DNA of 25,612 nucleotides from Bacteroidales bacterium (GTDB lineage: Bacteria; Bacteroidota; Bacteroidia; Bacteroidales; UBA932): NCBI GenBank assembly GCA_016283985.1, contig JAEENZ010000079.1, positions 1 to 25,612 of the forward strand. Direction: 5' to 3'. A model generated the notes under the pieces. The model was not told the DNA's origin and searched no databases. It saw only the letters and a list, made by a program, of their open reading frames with translations. Positions 1 to 7,546 of this stretch are shown here, piece by piece; the stretch's first letter is position 1; each line of letters opens with the position of its first letter. The translations under genes and the position numbers were made by a program.

Positions 1-511
1 GGCCGATTGTTTTTGAACAGATGCCCTTGAGGCCCCTGTAGGCCACTTTCTCCGATTCCATCGCCCTGGTGATATATTCTTGCATGATGTCTATGTATGC
101 GGGAAGGTAAACCAGTTCGTCGCCCCCGGTCATTACCGCAGGGGCGATGGGGATGCGCACCACGTCGAAGCCCTGCTTGAGCTGGTCCTCGTTTTCGGGA
201 TTGCCGCCTTTGGTCAGGGTCATGTAAGTGAAATCGTTGTCGAAGGTGAAGCGGACGAAATAATAAAGGTCGGTGTTGCGGTCTCTGTTATAGTCCGCTA
301 CGGAGCAAAATTCATAGGGGGATACCATCCAGCGGCTGGATATTTCCTCCTTCAGCACTATGTCGAACATCTGCCCTCCGGTGAGAACGACGCGCGTCGT
401 GCGGGACGGGAAATCCTCCAGTCGGGCCCTCCGGGTGTAGACCCTGCCCTCGCCGTAGGCGCATATCTGGCAGAACGCCAGCAATGCAATCACCAAATAT
501 TTTCTTAACAT
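1..511 (-). CDS. Secreted protein of unknown function (5' part, runs off the window)
   Basis: I read this from the reverse complement: an ATG at 511-509 opens 170 codons with no stop, continuing past base 1, so the C-terminus is missing. The first 20 or so residues are a classical signal peptide (MLRKYLVIALLAFCQIC, then a short polar stretch), so the product is probably periplasmic or outer-membrane associated. I do not recognise the mature part; it has several aromatic/acidic stretches (for example a DYNRDRNTDLYYF segment near residue 75) and alternating hydrophobic residues suggesting beta structure. The start is supported by a TAAATTTG promoter motif 15 bases upstream on the minus strand. 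A shorter open frame on the opposite strand (80-508) is a shadow. It is divergent from dnaX. No function is assigned. Confidence 0.72.
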   Translation of the reverse strand, partial: MLRKYLVIALLAFCQICAYGEGRVYTRRARLEDFPSRTTRVVLTGGQMFDIVLKEEISSRWMVSPYEFCSVADYNRDRNTDLYYFVRFTFDNDFTYMTLTKGGNPENEDQLKQGFDVVRIPIAPAVMTGGDELVYLPAYIDIMQEYITRAMESEKVAYRGLKGICSKTIG

Positions 512-525
512 CGCTCTCACGGAGG

Positions 526-533
526 CAAATTTA
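526..533 (-). promoter_or_regulatory. Bacteroidota -7 promoter element for the secreted-protein gene
   Basis: On the minus strand this reads TAAATTTG, an exact match to the Bacteroidota primary-sigma -7 consensus TAnnTTTG. It ends 14 bases before the ATG at 511. A TTG/TTTG -33 element is not obvious at the expected distance. It lies in the 49-base divergent gap with dnaX. Confidence 0.55.
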
Positions 534-546
534 CACTTTATTTTAT

Positions 547-554
547 TATTTTTG
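547..554 (+). promoter_or_regulatory. Bacteroidota -7 promoter element for dnaX
   Basis: TATTTTTG matches TAnnTTTG and ends only 6 bases before the dnaX ATG at 561, so the transcript should have almost no leader. No clear -33 TTTG is visible 19-20 bases upstream; that space is occupied by the minus-strand -7 element, so the two promoters are interleaved. Confidence 0.55.
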
Positions 555-560
555 TAAACT

Positions 561-2489
561 ATGAGTGAGTATATAGTTTCTGCACGCAAGTACCGTCCGG
601 ATTCTTTCGAAACACTGATCGGACAGGACAATATAGCCAGGACGCTCAAGAATTCCATTCTTAGGGGTCAGCTGGCGCACGCCTATCTGTTCTGCGGCCC
701 GAGGGGCGTCGGCAAGACCAGCACGGCACGTATCTTCGCAAAAACGATCAACTGCATGCATCCTTCTGCAAATATGGAGCCATGCGGCAAGTGCGAATCC
801 TGCGTGTCGTTCGCGGAGGGCAGGTCATATTGCATCTATGAGCTCGACGCCGCCTCTAACAACAGCGTCGAAGATATCAAGACCCTGATGGAGAAGGTGC
901 AGATTCCTCCTCAGGTCGGAAACTATAGCGTCTACATCATCGACGAGGTTCACATGCTCAGCCAGGCGGCCTTCAACGCCTTCCTCAAAACCCTTGAGGA
1001 ACCCCCGTCATACGCCATCTTCATCCTCTGCACCACCGAGAAGCACAAGGTGCTCCCCACCATCCTTTCCCGCTGCCAGACCTACGACTTCAACCGCATC
1101 GGCATCTCCGACATGGTTCGCAACCTGCGCGGCATCGCTGATAAAGAAGGGGTGAAGGTGGATGATGAATCCCTGCACGTGATAGCCCAGAAGGCGGATG
1201 GCGCCATGCGCGACGCCTTGACGATCTTCGACCAGACGGTGGCTTTCTGCGGCAACGACATTCATTATGCCGACGTGATCCGCAACCTCGGCGTGCTGGA
1301 CTACGACTACAGTTTCAAGCTGGTTGACAATTTCCTCGCGAAGGATTATGCATCCGCCCTGCTTGGTTTCGACGACATACTTTCCAAGGGCTTCAACGCC
1401 CTGCATTTCGTATCCGCTCTGGGCGAGCACTTCCGCAACCTGCTGGTCGCCCGCACGGGTGGCCTGGATTCGCTCCTGGACCTGCCGGATTCCCTCAAGA
1501 ACCGTTATCGCGAGCAGGCGGCCAAGTGCAGCCTGAAGTTCATCTATGAGGCTCTGGGAATAACCACCGCATGCGAGGCCGGCTACAAGGCCAGCACCAA
1601 TCAGCGGCTGCACATCGAGTATGCCCTCATGAAGTTGGCTTTCCTCGGCGGCCTGCCGGAATCGGCCGGAGTGGTTGCGCCTGCTCCTGTGGCCGCGGCT
1701 CCGGCTTCTACTACGGCCGTGGCGGCTAAACCATTGAATGCCAACAATAAAGCCACTTCCCTCCCTCCGGAAAACAAGGGGGAGACAATAGCTCAAAATA
1801 CTGAGAGTCAGCAAGATAGCCGCCACGCGTCCGATGAGCCGATGGAACTGCTGGACATGGACGACATGGAAGCGGTGCCACAAACGCTGGCAAAGCAGTC
1901 GGAAGAACAAGTTCCGTCAGCAGAACCGGCTCCGGCGGCGGAACCTGCGGAAACGCCGGCCGCACCCAAGCGTAGCAGTCGTGCCAAAAAAGTTATGTCC
2001 GGCCTTTTGTCTGACGACGATGAATCCGGAGCGGGCGTATCCCCTTCCGGAGCATTTTCCCGGAACGGGTTGCGGAGCAACGCGGAGGAAGGGGATGACC
2101 CCGCTCATGACCAACTCCCGACAGACGATAAGATCCGCGAAAAATGGCCCGAATTGGTGAAGGAATGCGCTGCGGGGAAACCTCGTCTGGAGAATGCCCT
2201 GGCGAACGCCGCCCTCAGTTTCGAGGAGGGCGACGGCTTCAAGACCGTTAGTTTCGAGGTGACCAACGAGGCCCAGAAGAAGTGGATAGAGAACGGACTG
2301 CTCCGCACCATGGAGAACAGTTTCGCCCGAATCCTCGGAAACGGAAAGGTGCGCCTGGGCATCACGGTAAAGCCTTCGGAAGAAATTGAGAAAAAAGTTT
2401 ACATGCCTGCCGAAAAGGCACAGGAATTGATGAATACCAACCCCGAAGTCCTGCATTTGGTTAAGGACCTCGGACTTGATGCAAATTAG
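561..2489 (+). CDS. dnaX: DNA polymerase III subunit gamma/tau (clamp loader ATPase)
   Basis: Clamp-loader motor of the replisome: an AAA+ ATPase that, with delta and delta', loads the beta clamp and (as tau) links polymerase and helicase. Seen in the 642-residue product: Walker [10 protein letters not shown] at 46-54, zinc-module cysteines at 65, 75, 78 and 81, Walker B IIDEVH at 126-131, sensor TTE near 158-160 and the SRC arginine-finger motif at 170-172. Residues about 370-490 form an Ala/Pro/Glu-rich linker followed by a C-terminal tau-like domain. An A6 run at 1986-1991 sits in the linker; see findings for possible slippage giving a gamma-like short form. First gene of a packed operon: the stop is 8 bases before lptB. 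The start follows directly after a TAnnTTTG promoter. Confidence 0.97.
   Translation: MSEYIVSARKYRPDSFETLIGQDNIARTLKNSILRGQLAHAYLFCGPRGVGKTSTARIFAKTINCMHPSANMEPCGKCESCVSFAEGRSYCIYELDAASNNSVEDIKTLMEKVQIPPQVGNYSVYIIDEVHMLSQAAFNAFLKTLEEPPSYAIFILCTTEKHKVLPTILSRCQTYDFNRIGISDMVRNLRGIADKEGVKVDDESLHVIAQKADGAMRDALTIFDQTVAFCGNDIHYADVIRNLGVLDYDYSFKLVDNFLAKDYASALLGFDDILSKGFNALHFVSALGEHFRNLLVARTGGLDSLLDLPDSLKNRYREQAAKCSLKFIYEALGITTACEAGYKASTNQRLHIEYALMKLAFLGGLPESAGVVAPAPVAAAPASTTAVAAKPLNANNKATSLPPENKGETIAQNTESQQDSRHASDEPMELLDMDDMEAVPQTLAKQSEEQVPSAEPAPAAEPAETPAAPKRSSRAKKVMSGLLSDDDESGAGVSPSGAFSRNGLRSNAEEGDDPAHDQLPTDDKIREKWPELVKECAAGKPRLENALANAALSFEEGDGFKTVSFEVTNEAQKKWIENGLLRTMENSFARILGNGKVRLGITVKPSEEIEKKVYMPAEKAQELMNTNPEVLHLVKDLGLDAN
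2025..2051 (+). other. Stem-loop inside dnaX, downstream of an A6 run
   Basis: The arms at 2025-2035 and 2041-2051 pair over 11 positions with one C-C mismatch and one G-T wobble, around a 5-base loop. It starts 33 bases after the A6 run at 1986-1991 and 10 bases after the first stop in the -1 frame (TGA 2012-2014). It is farther downstream than a classical frameshift stimulator, so its role is uncertain. Confidence 0.35.
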
Positions 2490-2497
2490 TTGAGCAA

Positions 2498-3295
2498 ATG
2501 AAACTCCGCTGCGAAAATCTGGTAAAGAAATACGGCGTGCGCACCGTCGTGAAGGGTGTGTCGATGGAAGTCAACCAGGGCGAGATCGTCGGCTTCCTCG
2601 GCCCCAACGGTGCCGGCAAGACCACGAGCTTCTACATGATCACGGGCCAGATTGTGCCTAACGAGGGGCGCATCTTCATAGACGATGAGGAACTCACGGG
2701 TCTGCCGATGTTCAAGCGCGCCCAGAAGGGCGTTGGATATCTCCCGCAGGAAGCTTCCGTCTTCCGTCGCATGAGCGTGGAAGACAACATCCTCTCCGTT
2801 ATGGAGATGACCGGCATGAGCAAGGCCGCCCGCAAGGAAAGGATGGAGCAGCTGATAAGCGAATTCAACCTTACCAAGGTGCGCAAGAACCTTGGAATCC
2901 AGCTCTCCGGAGGTGAGCGGCGCCGTTGCGAGATTGCCCGTGCGCTGGCCATCGACCCCAAGTTCATCCTGCTGGACGAACCTTTCGCGGGCGTCGACCC
3001 CATCGCCGTGGAGGATATACAGTACATCATCGCCAAGCTGAAATACCGCAACATCGGCGTAATCATCACCGACCATAACGTCGGCGAGACCCTCGCCATC
3101 ACCGACCGGGCATACCTGCTCTACGAGGGAACCATCCTCCAGCAGGGCACTCCAGAGGCCCTGGCGGGCGATGAGGACGTGCGTACCAAGTATCTGGGTT
3201 CGGGCTTCGTGCTCAAGCGCTCCGTCTCGGTTGAGCGTGCCCAGAGGGAGCATGCCGAGCTGCTCGCTGCACAGAAAAAGGAGGAACAGGAATGA
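2498..3295 (+). CDS. lptB: LPS export ABC transporter ATP-binding protein LptB
   Basis: Cytoplasmic ATPase of the LptB2FGC complex, which powers extraction of lipopolysaccharide from the inner membrane. The 265-residue product has the full ABC set: Walker A GPNGAGKT at 35-42, Q-loop Gln84 in YLPQE, signature LSGGE at 136-140, Walker B ILLDE at 157-161 and H-loop His193 in ITDHN. The PFAGVDP stretch after Walker B and the [10 protein letters not shown] region are characteristic of LptB rather than of amino-acid importers. Length is slightly above the usual 240-245 residues because of a charged C-terminal tail (about 235-265, rich in Glu/Lys/Ala). The gene starts 8 bases after dnaX and its stop overlaps the next start by 4 bases, so translational coupling is likely. 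Confidence 0.95.
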   Translation: MKLRCENLVKKYGVRTVVKGVSMEVNQGEIVGFLGPNGAGKTTSFYMITGQIVPNEGRIFIDDEELTGLPMFKRAQKGVGYLPQEASVFRRMSVEDNILSVMEMTGMSKAARKERMEQLISEFNLTKVRKNLGIQLSGGERRRCEIARALAIDPKFILLDEPFAGVDPIAVEDIQYIIAKLKYRNIGVIITDHNVGETLAITDRAYLLYEGTILQQGTPEALAGDEDVRTKYLGSGFVLKRSVSVERAQREHAELLAAQKKEEQE

Positions 3296-4437
3296 GAATA
3301 CTTGTAGTTGACGACGAGCGGGCCATTCGCAACTCGCTGAAAGAAATCCTTGGAGACGAGGGTTACGACGTGGACCTTGCCGAAGACGGCGCCCAGGGAA
3401 TAGACGCCCTCGGCAAAGAGCACTACGACGTGGTGTTCTGCGATATCAAGATGCCCGTGAAGGACGGTGGAGAGGTGCTGGATTACGTTCGTGACGAAGG
3501 CATCGATTCGGCCGTCATCATGATTACCGGTCACGGCGATATCGAAACCGCCGTGGAATTCATCAAGAAGGGAGCCTTCGACTTCATACAGAAGCCCCTG
3601 GACCTGAACCGCATCCTGATTACGGTAAAGAACGCCGCCGAGCGCACCACGCTCGTCAAAGATAATAAGGTGCTGAAGAAGAAGGTCTACGGACAGCAGA
3701 TGGTGGGTTCGTCCGCCGCCCTTCAGCAGATCAGGGACATGATAGCGAAGGTGGCTCCCACCGATGCGCGCGTGCTCATAACCGGCGCCAACGGCACTGG
3801 AAAGGAGCTCGTGGCGCGCAGCCTCCATCAGCAGAGCGCCCGCAGCGCTATGCCCTACATAGAGGTCAACTGCGCCGCCATCCCTTCGGAACTTATAGAA
3901 AGTGAACTCTTCGGGCACGAAAAGGGCTCTTTCACTTCCGCCATCAAGCAGCATAAGGGCAAGTTCGAGCAGGCGGACGGCGGCACGCTGTTCCTCGACG
4001 AGATTGGGGACATGTCGCTCGCCGCACAGGCCAAGGTGCTGCGCGTGCTGCAGGAAAAGAAGCTGTCCCGCGTGGGTTCCGACAAGGACATCCAGGTGGA
4101 CGTGCGAGTGATCGCCGCCACCAACAAGGATTTGCTTAAGGAGATAGAGGAGAAGCGCTTCCGCGAAGACCTCTACCACCGCTTGAGCGTCATAGTGGTG
4201 AAAGTCCCCACGCTCGATGAGCGCAAGGAGGACATCCCCGAGCTTGTCGATTACTTCGTGGAGCAGGTGTGCGCCGAGAGCGGAAAGGGTAAGGTACCCT
4301 TCAGCCCGGATGCAATCAAGTTGCTCCAGGAGAGGCACTGGCCCGGCAACATCCGCGAACTCCGCAACGTGGTGGAGCGCTTGCTCATCCTGGGCGGTAA
4401 CCCGGTTTCCGCAAAAGATATAAAAGATTTCGTATGA
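3292..4437 (+). CDS. NtrC-family sigma-54 response regulator lacking a DNA-binding domain
   Basis: Two-component response regulator of 381 residues. Receiver domain about 1-120: acidic pair D7/D8, phosphoacceptor Asp51 (CDIKMP), Thr79 and Lys101. AAA+ sigma-54 activator domain about 135-365: Walker A GANGTGKE at 165-172, Walker B LFLDEIGD at 233-240, arginine finger in FREDLYHRL at 290-298, and WPGNIREL at 350-357. The sigma-54-contacting loop reads GSFTSA (212-217) instead of GAFTGA, keeping the central Phe-Thr. The protein stops at SAKDIKDFV, where a Fis-type helix-turn-helix would normally follow, and the stop overlaps cmk by 4 bases, so there is no obvious room for one. It could activate from solution or bind through a partner. 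A possible cognate sensor is the NtrY-like kinase at 7543-10956. The family call is firm; the target genes are unknown. Confidence 0.9.
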   Translation: MRILVVDDERAIRNSLKEILGDEGYDVDLAEDGAQGIDALGKEHYDVVFCDIKMPVKDGGEVLDYVRDEGIDSAVIMITGHGDIETAVEFIKKGAFDFIQKPLDLNRILITVKNAAERTTLVKDNKVLKKKVYGQQMVGSSAALQQIRDMIAKVAPTDARVLITGANGTGKELVARSLHQQSARSAMPYIEVNCAAIPSELIESELFGHEKGSFTSAIKQHKGKFEQADGGTLFLDEIGDMSLAAQAKVLRVLQEKKLSRVGSDKDIQVDVRVIAATNKDLLKEIEEKRFREDLYHRLSVIVVKVPTLDERKEDIPELVDYFVEQVCAESGKGKVPFSPDAIKLLQERHWPGNIRELRNVVERLLILGGNPVSAKDIKDFV

Positions 4438-5138
4438 TAGCAGTACCCGACATCATCATCGCCGTGGACGGATGGTCCTCCACCGGCAAAAGCACTTTCG
4501 CAAAGCTTGTGGCCAAACAATTCGGATTCCTTTATCTGGATTCCGGCGCAATGTACAGGGGAGTGACCCTGCTTGCCATGGAGAAGGGCCTGATCGGCCC
4601 TGATGGCATTGATGAGCCCGGGCTCAAGGCGGCCCTGGATGAAGGTTTCGACCTTCATTTCGAGCGTCCCGACGACGGCGCCACACGCCTTTTCAGCGGC
4701 GAGCGCGACATCGAAAAGGAAATCCGCACCATGGAAGTATCCTCGTATGTGAGCCCCATCTCGGCCGTGCCTTTCGTGCGCAGTTGGGTAGATGAGCGCC
4801 TGCATGCGTTCAGCATCAAGGGCCGCGTAATCATGGACGGCCGCGACATCGGCACCACCGTTTTCCCTGCTGCGGAACTCAAGATCTTCATGACCGCGAG
4901 CGATGAGGTGCGCGCCCAGCGCCGTTTCGATGAACTCCAGATGAAGGGCACTCCTGCCACCATGGAAGAGGTGATGAAGAACCTGAAGGAGCGCGACTAC
5001 ATCGATTCGCACCGTGCAACCTCGCCTCTCAAGAGGGCTGACGATGCTTTCGAGCTGGACAATTCCGACATGAACCTACACGAGGAACTGGTTTGGATCC
5101 AGGGCCTGATGCAGGGCAAGTTCGGCATTCTTGGCTGA
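4434..5138 (+). CDS. cmk: Cytidylate kinase
   Basis: Phosphorylates CMP and dCMP to the diphosphates using ATP, in cytoplasmic pyrimidine salvage and dNTP supply. The 234-residue product shows the P-loop GWSSTGKST at 13-21, the substrate-binding YLDSGAMYR at 34-42, and the characteristic DGRDIGT motif at 135-141 followed by an AQRRFDEL lid region at 161-168; the C-terminal ADDAFELDNS is typical of the family. Length is as usual (220-235). The ATG overlaps the preceding regulator's stop by 4 bases, and its TGA shares one base with the ispH ATG, so this is a strictly coupled operon member. Confidence 0.96.
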   Translation: MIAVPDIIIAVDGWSSTGKSTFAKLVAKQFGFLYLDSGAMYRGVTLLAMEKGLIGPDGIDEPGLKAALDEGFDLHFERPDDGATRLFSGERDIEKEIRTMEVSSYVSPISAVPFVRSWVDERLHAFSIKGRVIMDGRDIGTTVFPAAELKIFMTASDEVRAQRRFDELQMKGTPATMEEVMKNLKERDYIDSHRATSPLKRADDAFELDNSDMNLHEELVWIQGLMQGKFGILG

Positions 5139-6004
5139 TGACCGTAGAAATAGATAGGAATTCCGGTTTCTGCAAGGGGGTGATCCGGGCCATAGACGGC
5201 GCGGAGAGGTTGCTTGCGGAGGGCGGGGTTCTGTATTCTCTTGGGGCGATAGTCCATAATGAAGCGGAACTTGCGAGGCTTCGCGAAAAAGGCCTGATCA
5301 CATTGCAGTCTTTGGATGCTGCGCCGGGGGCGTTACTGATCCGCGCGCACGGAGAACCGCCCCAGACTTACCGCCTGGCGCGGGAGAAGGGATTCGCGGT
5401 GGTGGACTTCACGTGCCCGGTGGTGCTGAACATACAGAAAAGCATCCGCGAGGCGTGGCGGAAGGGGCGGCCCGACGGGCAGATAGTCATCTTCGGAAAG
5501 ATAGGCCATGCGGAAGTGCTGGGCCTCGTGGGACAGGTGGACGGAAAGGCCGTGGTGGTGGAAAGCCTTGCCCAATTGAAAGATGCGATCTCGTCGGGGG
5601 CAGTCGATGTTACCCGCCGGCTGGATATATTTTCGCAGACCACGAAGAGCCCTGTCGAATATGAAGAACTGTGCGCGTATCTTTCCGGCCGCATGGCCTC
5701 GGAGGGACTCCTGACGGTACATAACACCATCTGCCGCCAGGTGGCCTCCCGCCACAGGGAACTGTCGGATTTCGCCCGCGGACACGATGTGGTAGTGTTC
5801 GTTGCGGGGCGGGAGAGTTCGAATGGCAAAGTCCTGAGTGAACTATGCAAAAGCGTAAATCCGCGTACGTACAACATAGGTTCGGCTTCCGAACTGGATT
5901 CTTCCTGGTTCGGAGCGGATGATTCCGTAGGAGTGTGCGGAGCCACGTCCACGCCCAAGTGGCTGCTGGAAGAAGTGGCCGTGGCAATCAAAAATTTGCA
6001 TTAG
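5138..6004 (+). CDS. ispH: 4-hydroxy-3-methylbut-2-enyl diphosphate reductase
   Basis: Last step of the MEP (non-mevalonate) isoprenoid pathway: an iron-sulfur enzyme converting HMBPP to IPP and DMAPP. I place the start at ATG 5138, which shares one base with the cmk stop and gives 288 residues beginning MTVEIDRNSGFCKGV; the in-frame ATG at 5093 would add 15 residues that lie inside cmk and do not match the family. The three cluster cysteines are Cys12 (GFCKGV), Cys93 (DFTCPVV) and Cys199 (NTICRQV). His40, HGE at 71-73, His124/Glu126 and SSNG at 227-230 correspond to diphosphate and substrate-binding residues. The MEP pathway is usual for Bacteroidales. The 3' end overlaps the efp -33 element. 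Confidence 0.95.
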   Translation: MTVEIDRNSGFCKGVIRAIDGAERLLAEGGVLYSLGAIVHNEAELARLREKGLITLQSLDAAPGALLIRAHGEPPQTYRLAREKGFAVVDFTCPVVLNIQKSIREAWRKGRPDGQIVIFGKIGHAEVLGLVGQVDGKAVVVESLAQLKDAISSGAVDVTRRLDIFSQTTKSPVEYEELCAYLSGRMASEGLLTVHNTICRQVASRHRELSDFARGHDVVVFVAGRESSNGKVLSELCKSVNPRTYNIGSASELDSSWFGADDSVGVCGATSTPKWLLEEVAVAIKNLH

Positions 6005-6026
6005 TCCGGCAGAATCCTTATTTTTG
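5995..6026 (+). promoter_or_regulatory. efp promoter (-33 TTTG and -7 TATTTTTG)
   Basis: TTTG at 5995-5998 is followed by a 20-base spacer and TATTTTTG at 6019-6026, a complete match to the Bacteroidota two-part promoter. The -33 element lies within the last codons of ispH. A second -7-like motif, TATATTTG, occurs at 6032-6039, still 22 bases before the efp ATG at 6062, and could give an alternative start. Confidence 0.7.
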
Positions 6027-6061
6027 CATGTTATATTTGAAATTGATTAACAGATATTTAT

Positions 6062-6625
6062 ATGGCAACAACAGCTGATTTCAAGAACGGCCTCTACCTC
6101 AATTTCAACGGTAAGCCTTGCATGATCGTATGGTTCCAGCATGTCAAACCCGGCAAGGGCCCCGCTTTCGTGAAGACTAAGCTCCGCAACCTCGAGAACG
6201 GCCGCATCCTCGAAAATACTTTCACCGCCGGTGCAAAGATCGAGACCATCAATGTCGAACGTCGTCCCTATCAGTTTCTTTATGGCGACGAGGACGGCTT
6301 CAACTTCATGCACGAAGAGACCTACGAGCAGATCCACCTTCCCCACGACGTGGTTGAGAATTCCGACCTCATGAAGGAAGGCCAGCACGTGGAGATGATG
6401 TTCGTGGCAGATGAAGAGCGCTGCCTTACCTGCGAACTTCCCACCTACGTGACCCTCGAGGTTACTTACGCCGAGCCTGCTGTGAAGGGCAACACCGCAT
6501 CCACCTCCGCCCTCAAGGAAGTCACCCTCGAGACCGGAGCGAAGATCATGGTTCCCCTCTTCATCAACCAGGGCGACGTGATCACGGTGAACACCACCGA
6601 CCGCAGCTACGGCCAGCGCGTGTAA
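6062..6625 (+). CDS. efp: Translation elongation factor P
   Basis: Binds between the ribosomal P and E sites to rescue ribosomes stalled on polyproline. The 187-residue protein has the three-domain EF-P layout: KOW-like N domain with the loop VKPGKGPAF, whose tip Lys32 is the position that is post-translationally modified in other bacteria, a middle OB domain, and a C-terminal OB domain with the family motif LPTYVTLEVTYAEPAVKGNT near residues 122-141 and the terminal GDVITVNTTDRSYGQR. No EpmA/EpmB-type modification enzyme is in the window, so the modification state cannot be told. It is the first gene after a strong promoter, as expected for a highly expressed factor; a 42-base gap follows before the next gene. 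Confidence 0.97.
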   Translation: MATTADFKNGLYLNFNGKPCMIVWFQHVKPGKGPAFVKTKLRNLENGRILENTFTAGAKIETINVERRPYQFLYGDEDGFNFMHEETYEQIHLPHDVVENSDLMKEGQHVEMMFVADEERCLTCELPTYVTLEVTYAEPAVKGNTASTSALKEVTLETGAKIMVPLFINQGDVITVNTTDRSYGQRV

Positions 6626-6667
6626 CTTCACCGTTTTGGCGCAAATTTTGCAAAACTGACAGGACGT

Positions 6668-7075
6668 ATGCAATTCAGGTTCAAGACATTCATTGCAGCG
6701 TCCTGTTTTCTTTTAGCCACTTTTGGAGCGAAGGCCCAAAGCGGGAGTTACGACGTATTCGTGCCCATCTCCAAATATCTGGCACAGGGTAACGCGGAGG
6801 CCCTTTCGGCTTGGTTCTCAGACAATCTCGACATCACCGTCCTGCAGAAAGGAGGCAATTCCAGCAAGGTGCAGGCAAAGCAGATAGTCTCCGGTTTCTT
6901 CAATTCGCATACTCCCCGTTCGTTCGAGGTTACTTACACGGCCGGCCGGGCCAACATGAAATATGCGGTCGGCAACCTGAGTGCCGGAGGCGAAACCTAT
7001 CTGGTGACCATTTTCGTGTACTGTACGGACGACAAGAACCAGATCCAGCAATTCAAGATTGAACGTGTCCAATAG
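6668..7075 (+). CDS. DUF4783-type secreted protein
   Basis: A 135-residue protein with a clear signal peptide: positive N-terminus, hydrophobic core CFLLATFGAKA and a likely signal peptidase I cut before QSGS at about residue 24. There is no lipobox Cys at the cut, so a soluble periplasmic product is likelier than a lipoprotein. The mature part resembles DUF4783, a small cystatin/NTF2-like alpha+beta fold protein found in Bacteroidota and often adjacent to rlmH-region genes; the resemblance is from memory of the family (WFSDNLDITV and FFNSHTPRSFEVTY segments). Its stop is immediately followed by the rlmH ATG, with no gap. Role unknown. Confidence 0.8.
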   Translation: MQFRFKTFIAASCFLLATFGAKAQSGSYDVFVPISKYLAQGNAEALSAWFSDNLDITVLQKGGNSSKVQAKQIVSGFFNSHTPRSFEVTYTAGRANMKYAVGNLSAGGETYLVTIFVYCTDDKNQIQQFKIERVQ

Positions 7076-7546
7076 ATGAAACTTACGCTGGTCACAGTCG
7101 GCAAGACGGACGTGCCGTGGGTACGGGAAGGGCTGCAGTTATATGCGGCCCGTCTTCAGCATTATGTGCGCTTCGAAATCAAGGAGATACCGGAGTTGAA
7201 AAATGCCGGATCGCTGAGCGAAGAGCAGATAAAGGAGAAGGAGGGCGCGCTGATCCTCAAGGAAACCGAAGGAACGGATATGATCCTTCTCGACGAACAC
7301 GGCAAGGAATACCGTTCGCTGGAGTTCGCCAAGGATATCCAGAACCGGCTTAACCGCGGAGGAAGGGATATCAGTTTCGTAATAGGCGGGGCTTATGGAT
7401 TCTCGCCCGACGTATATGCCAAGGCCGCGGGCAAACTGTCCCTCAGCAAGATGACCTTTTCGCACCAGATGGTGAGGGCCATCTTCGCCGAACAGCTTTA
7501 CAGGGCGTTCACGATTATCAAGGGAGAACCTTATCACCACGAATGA
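7076..7546 (+). CDS. rlmH: 23S rRNA (pseudouridine1915-N3)-methyltransferase
   Basis: SPOUT-class enzyme that uses S-adenosylmethionine to methylate pseudouridine 1915 in helix 69 of 23S rRNA on assembled ribosomes. The 156-residue product has the family-defining knot motifs: ILLDEHGKEY at 70-79, the SAM-binding FVIGGAYGF at 101-109, LSLSKMTFSHQMVR at 121-134 and the C-terminal EQLYRAFTIIKGEPYHHE, which closes the cofactor site. Length is typical (about 155-160). It abuts the DUF4783 gene and overlaps the downstream kinase by 4 bases. Confidence 0.97.
   Translation: MKLTLVTVGKTDVPWVREGLQLYAARLQHYVRFEIKEIPELKNAGSLSEEQIKEKEGALILKETEGTDMILLDEHGKEYRSLEFAKDIQNRLNRGGRDISFVIGGAYGFSPDVYAKAAGKLSLSKMTFSHQMVRAIFAEQLYRAFTIIKGEPYHHE

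Noticed and set aside
80..508. A 142-codon plus-strand open frame at the window start
   Set aside because: The minus strand carries an open frame with a signal peptide and promoter motif over the same bases; the plus-strand translation lacks any recognisable feature.
3121..4338. A 405-codon open frame on the minus strand across lptB and the response regulator
   Set aside because: Opposite two well-supported genes with intact motifs; no promoter or start context; composition typical of antisense frames.
5093..5137. Longer ispH start at 5093
   Set aside because: The extra 15 residues lie inside cmk and do not resemble IspH; the ATG at 5138 shares a base with the cmk stop and begins the family's conserved N-terminus.
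6633..6656. GTTTTG/CAAAAC inverted repeat between efp and the DUF4783 gene
   Set aside because: A 6-base AT-rich stem without a following T-run; too weak to call a terminator or operator.
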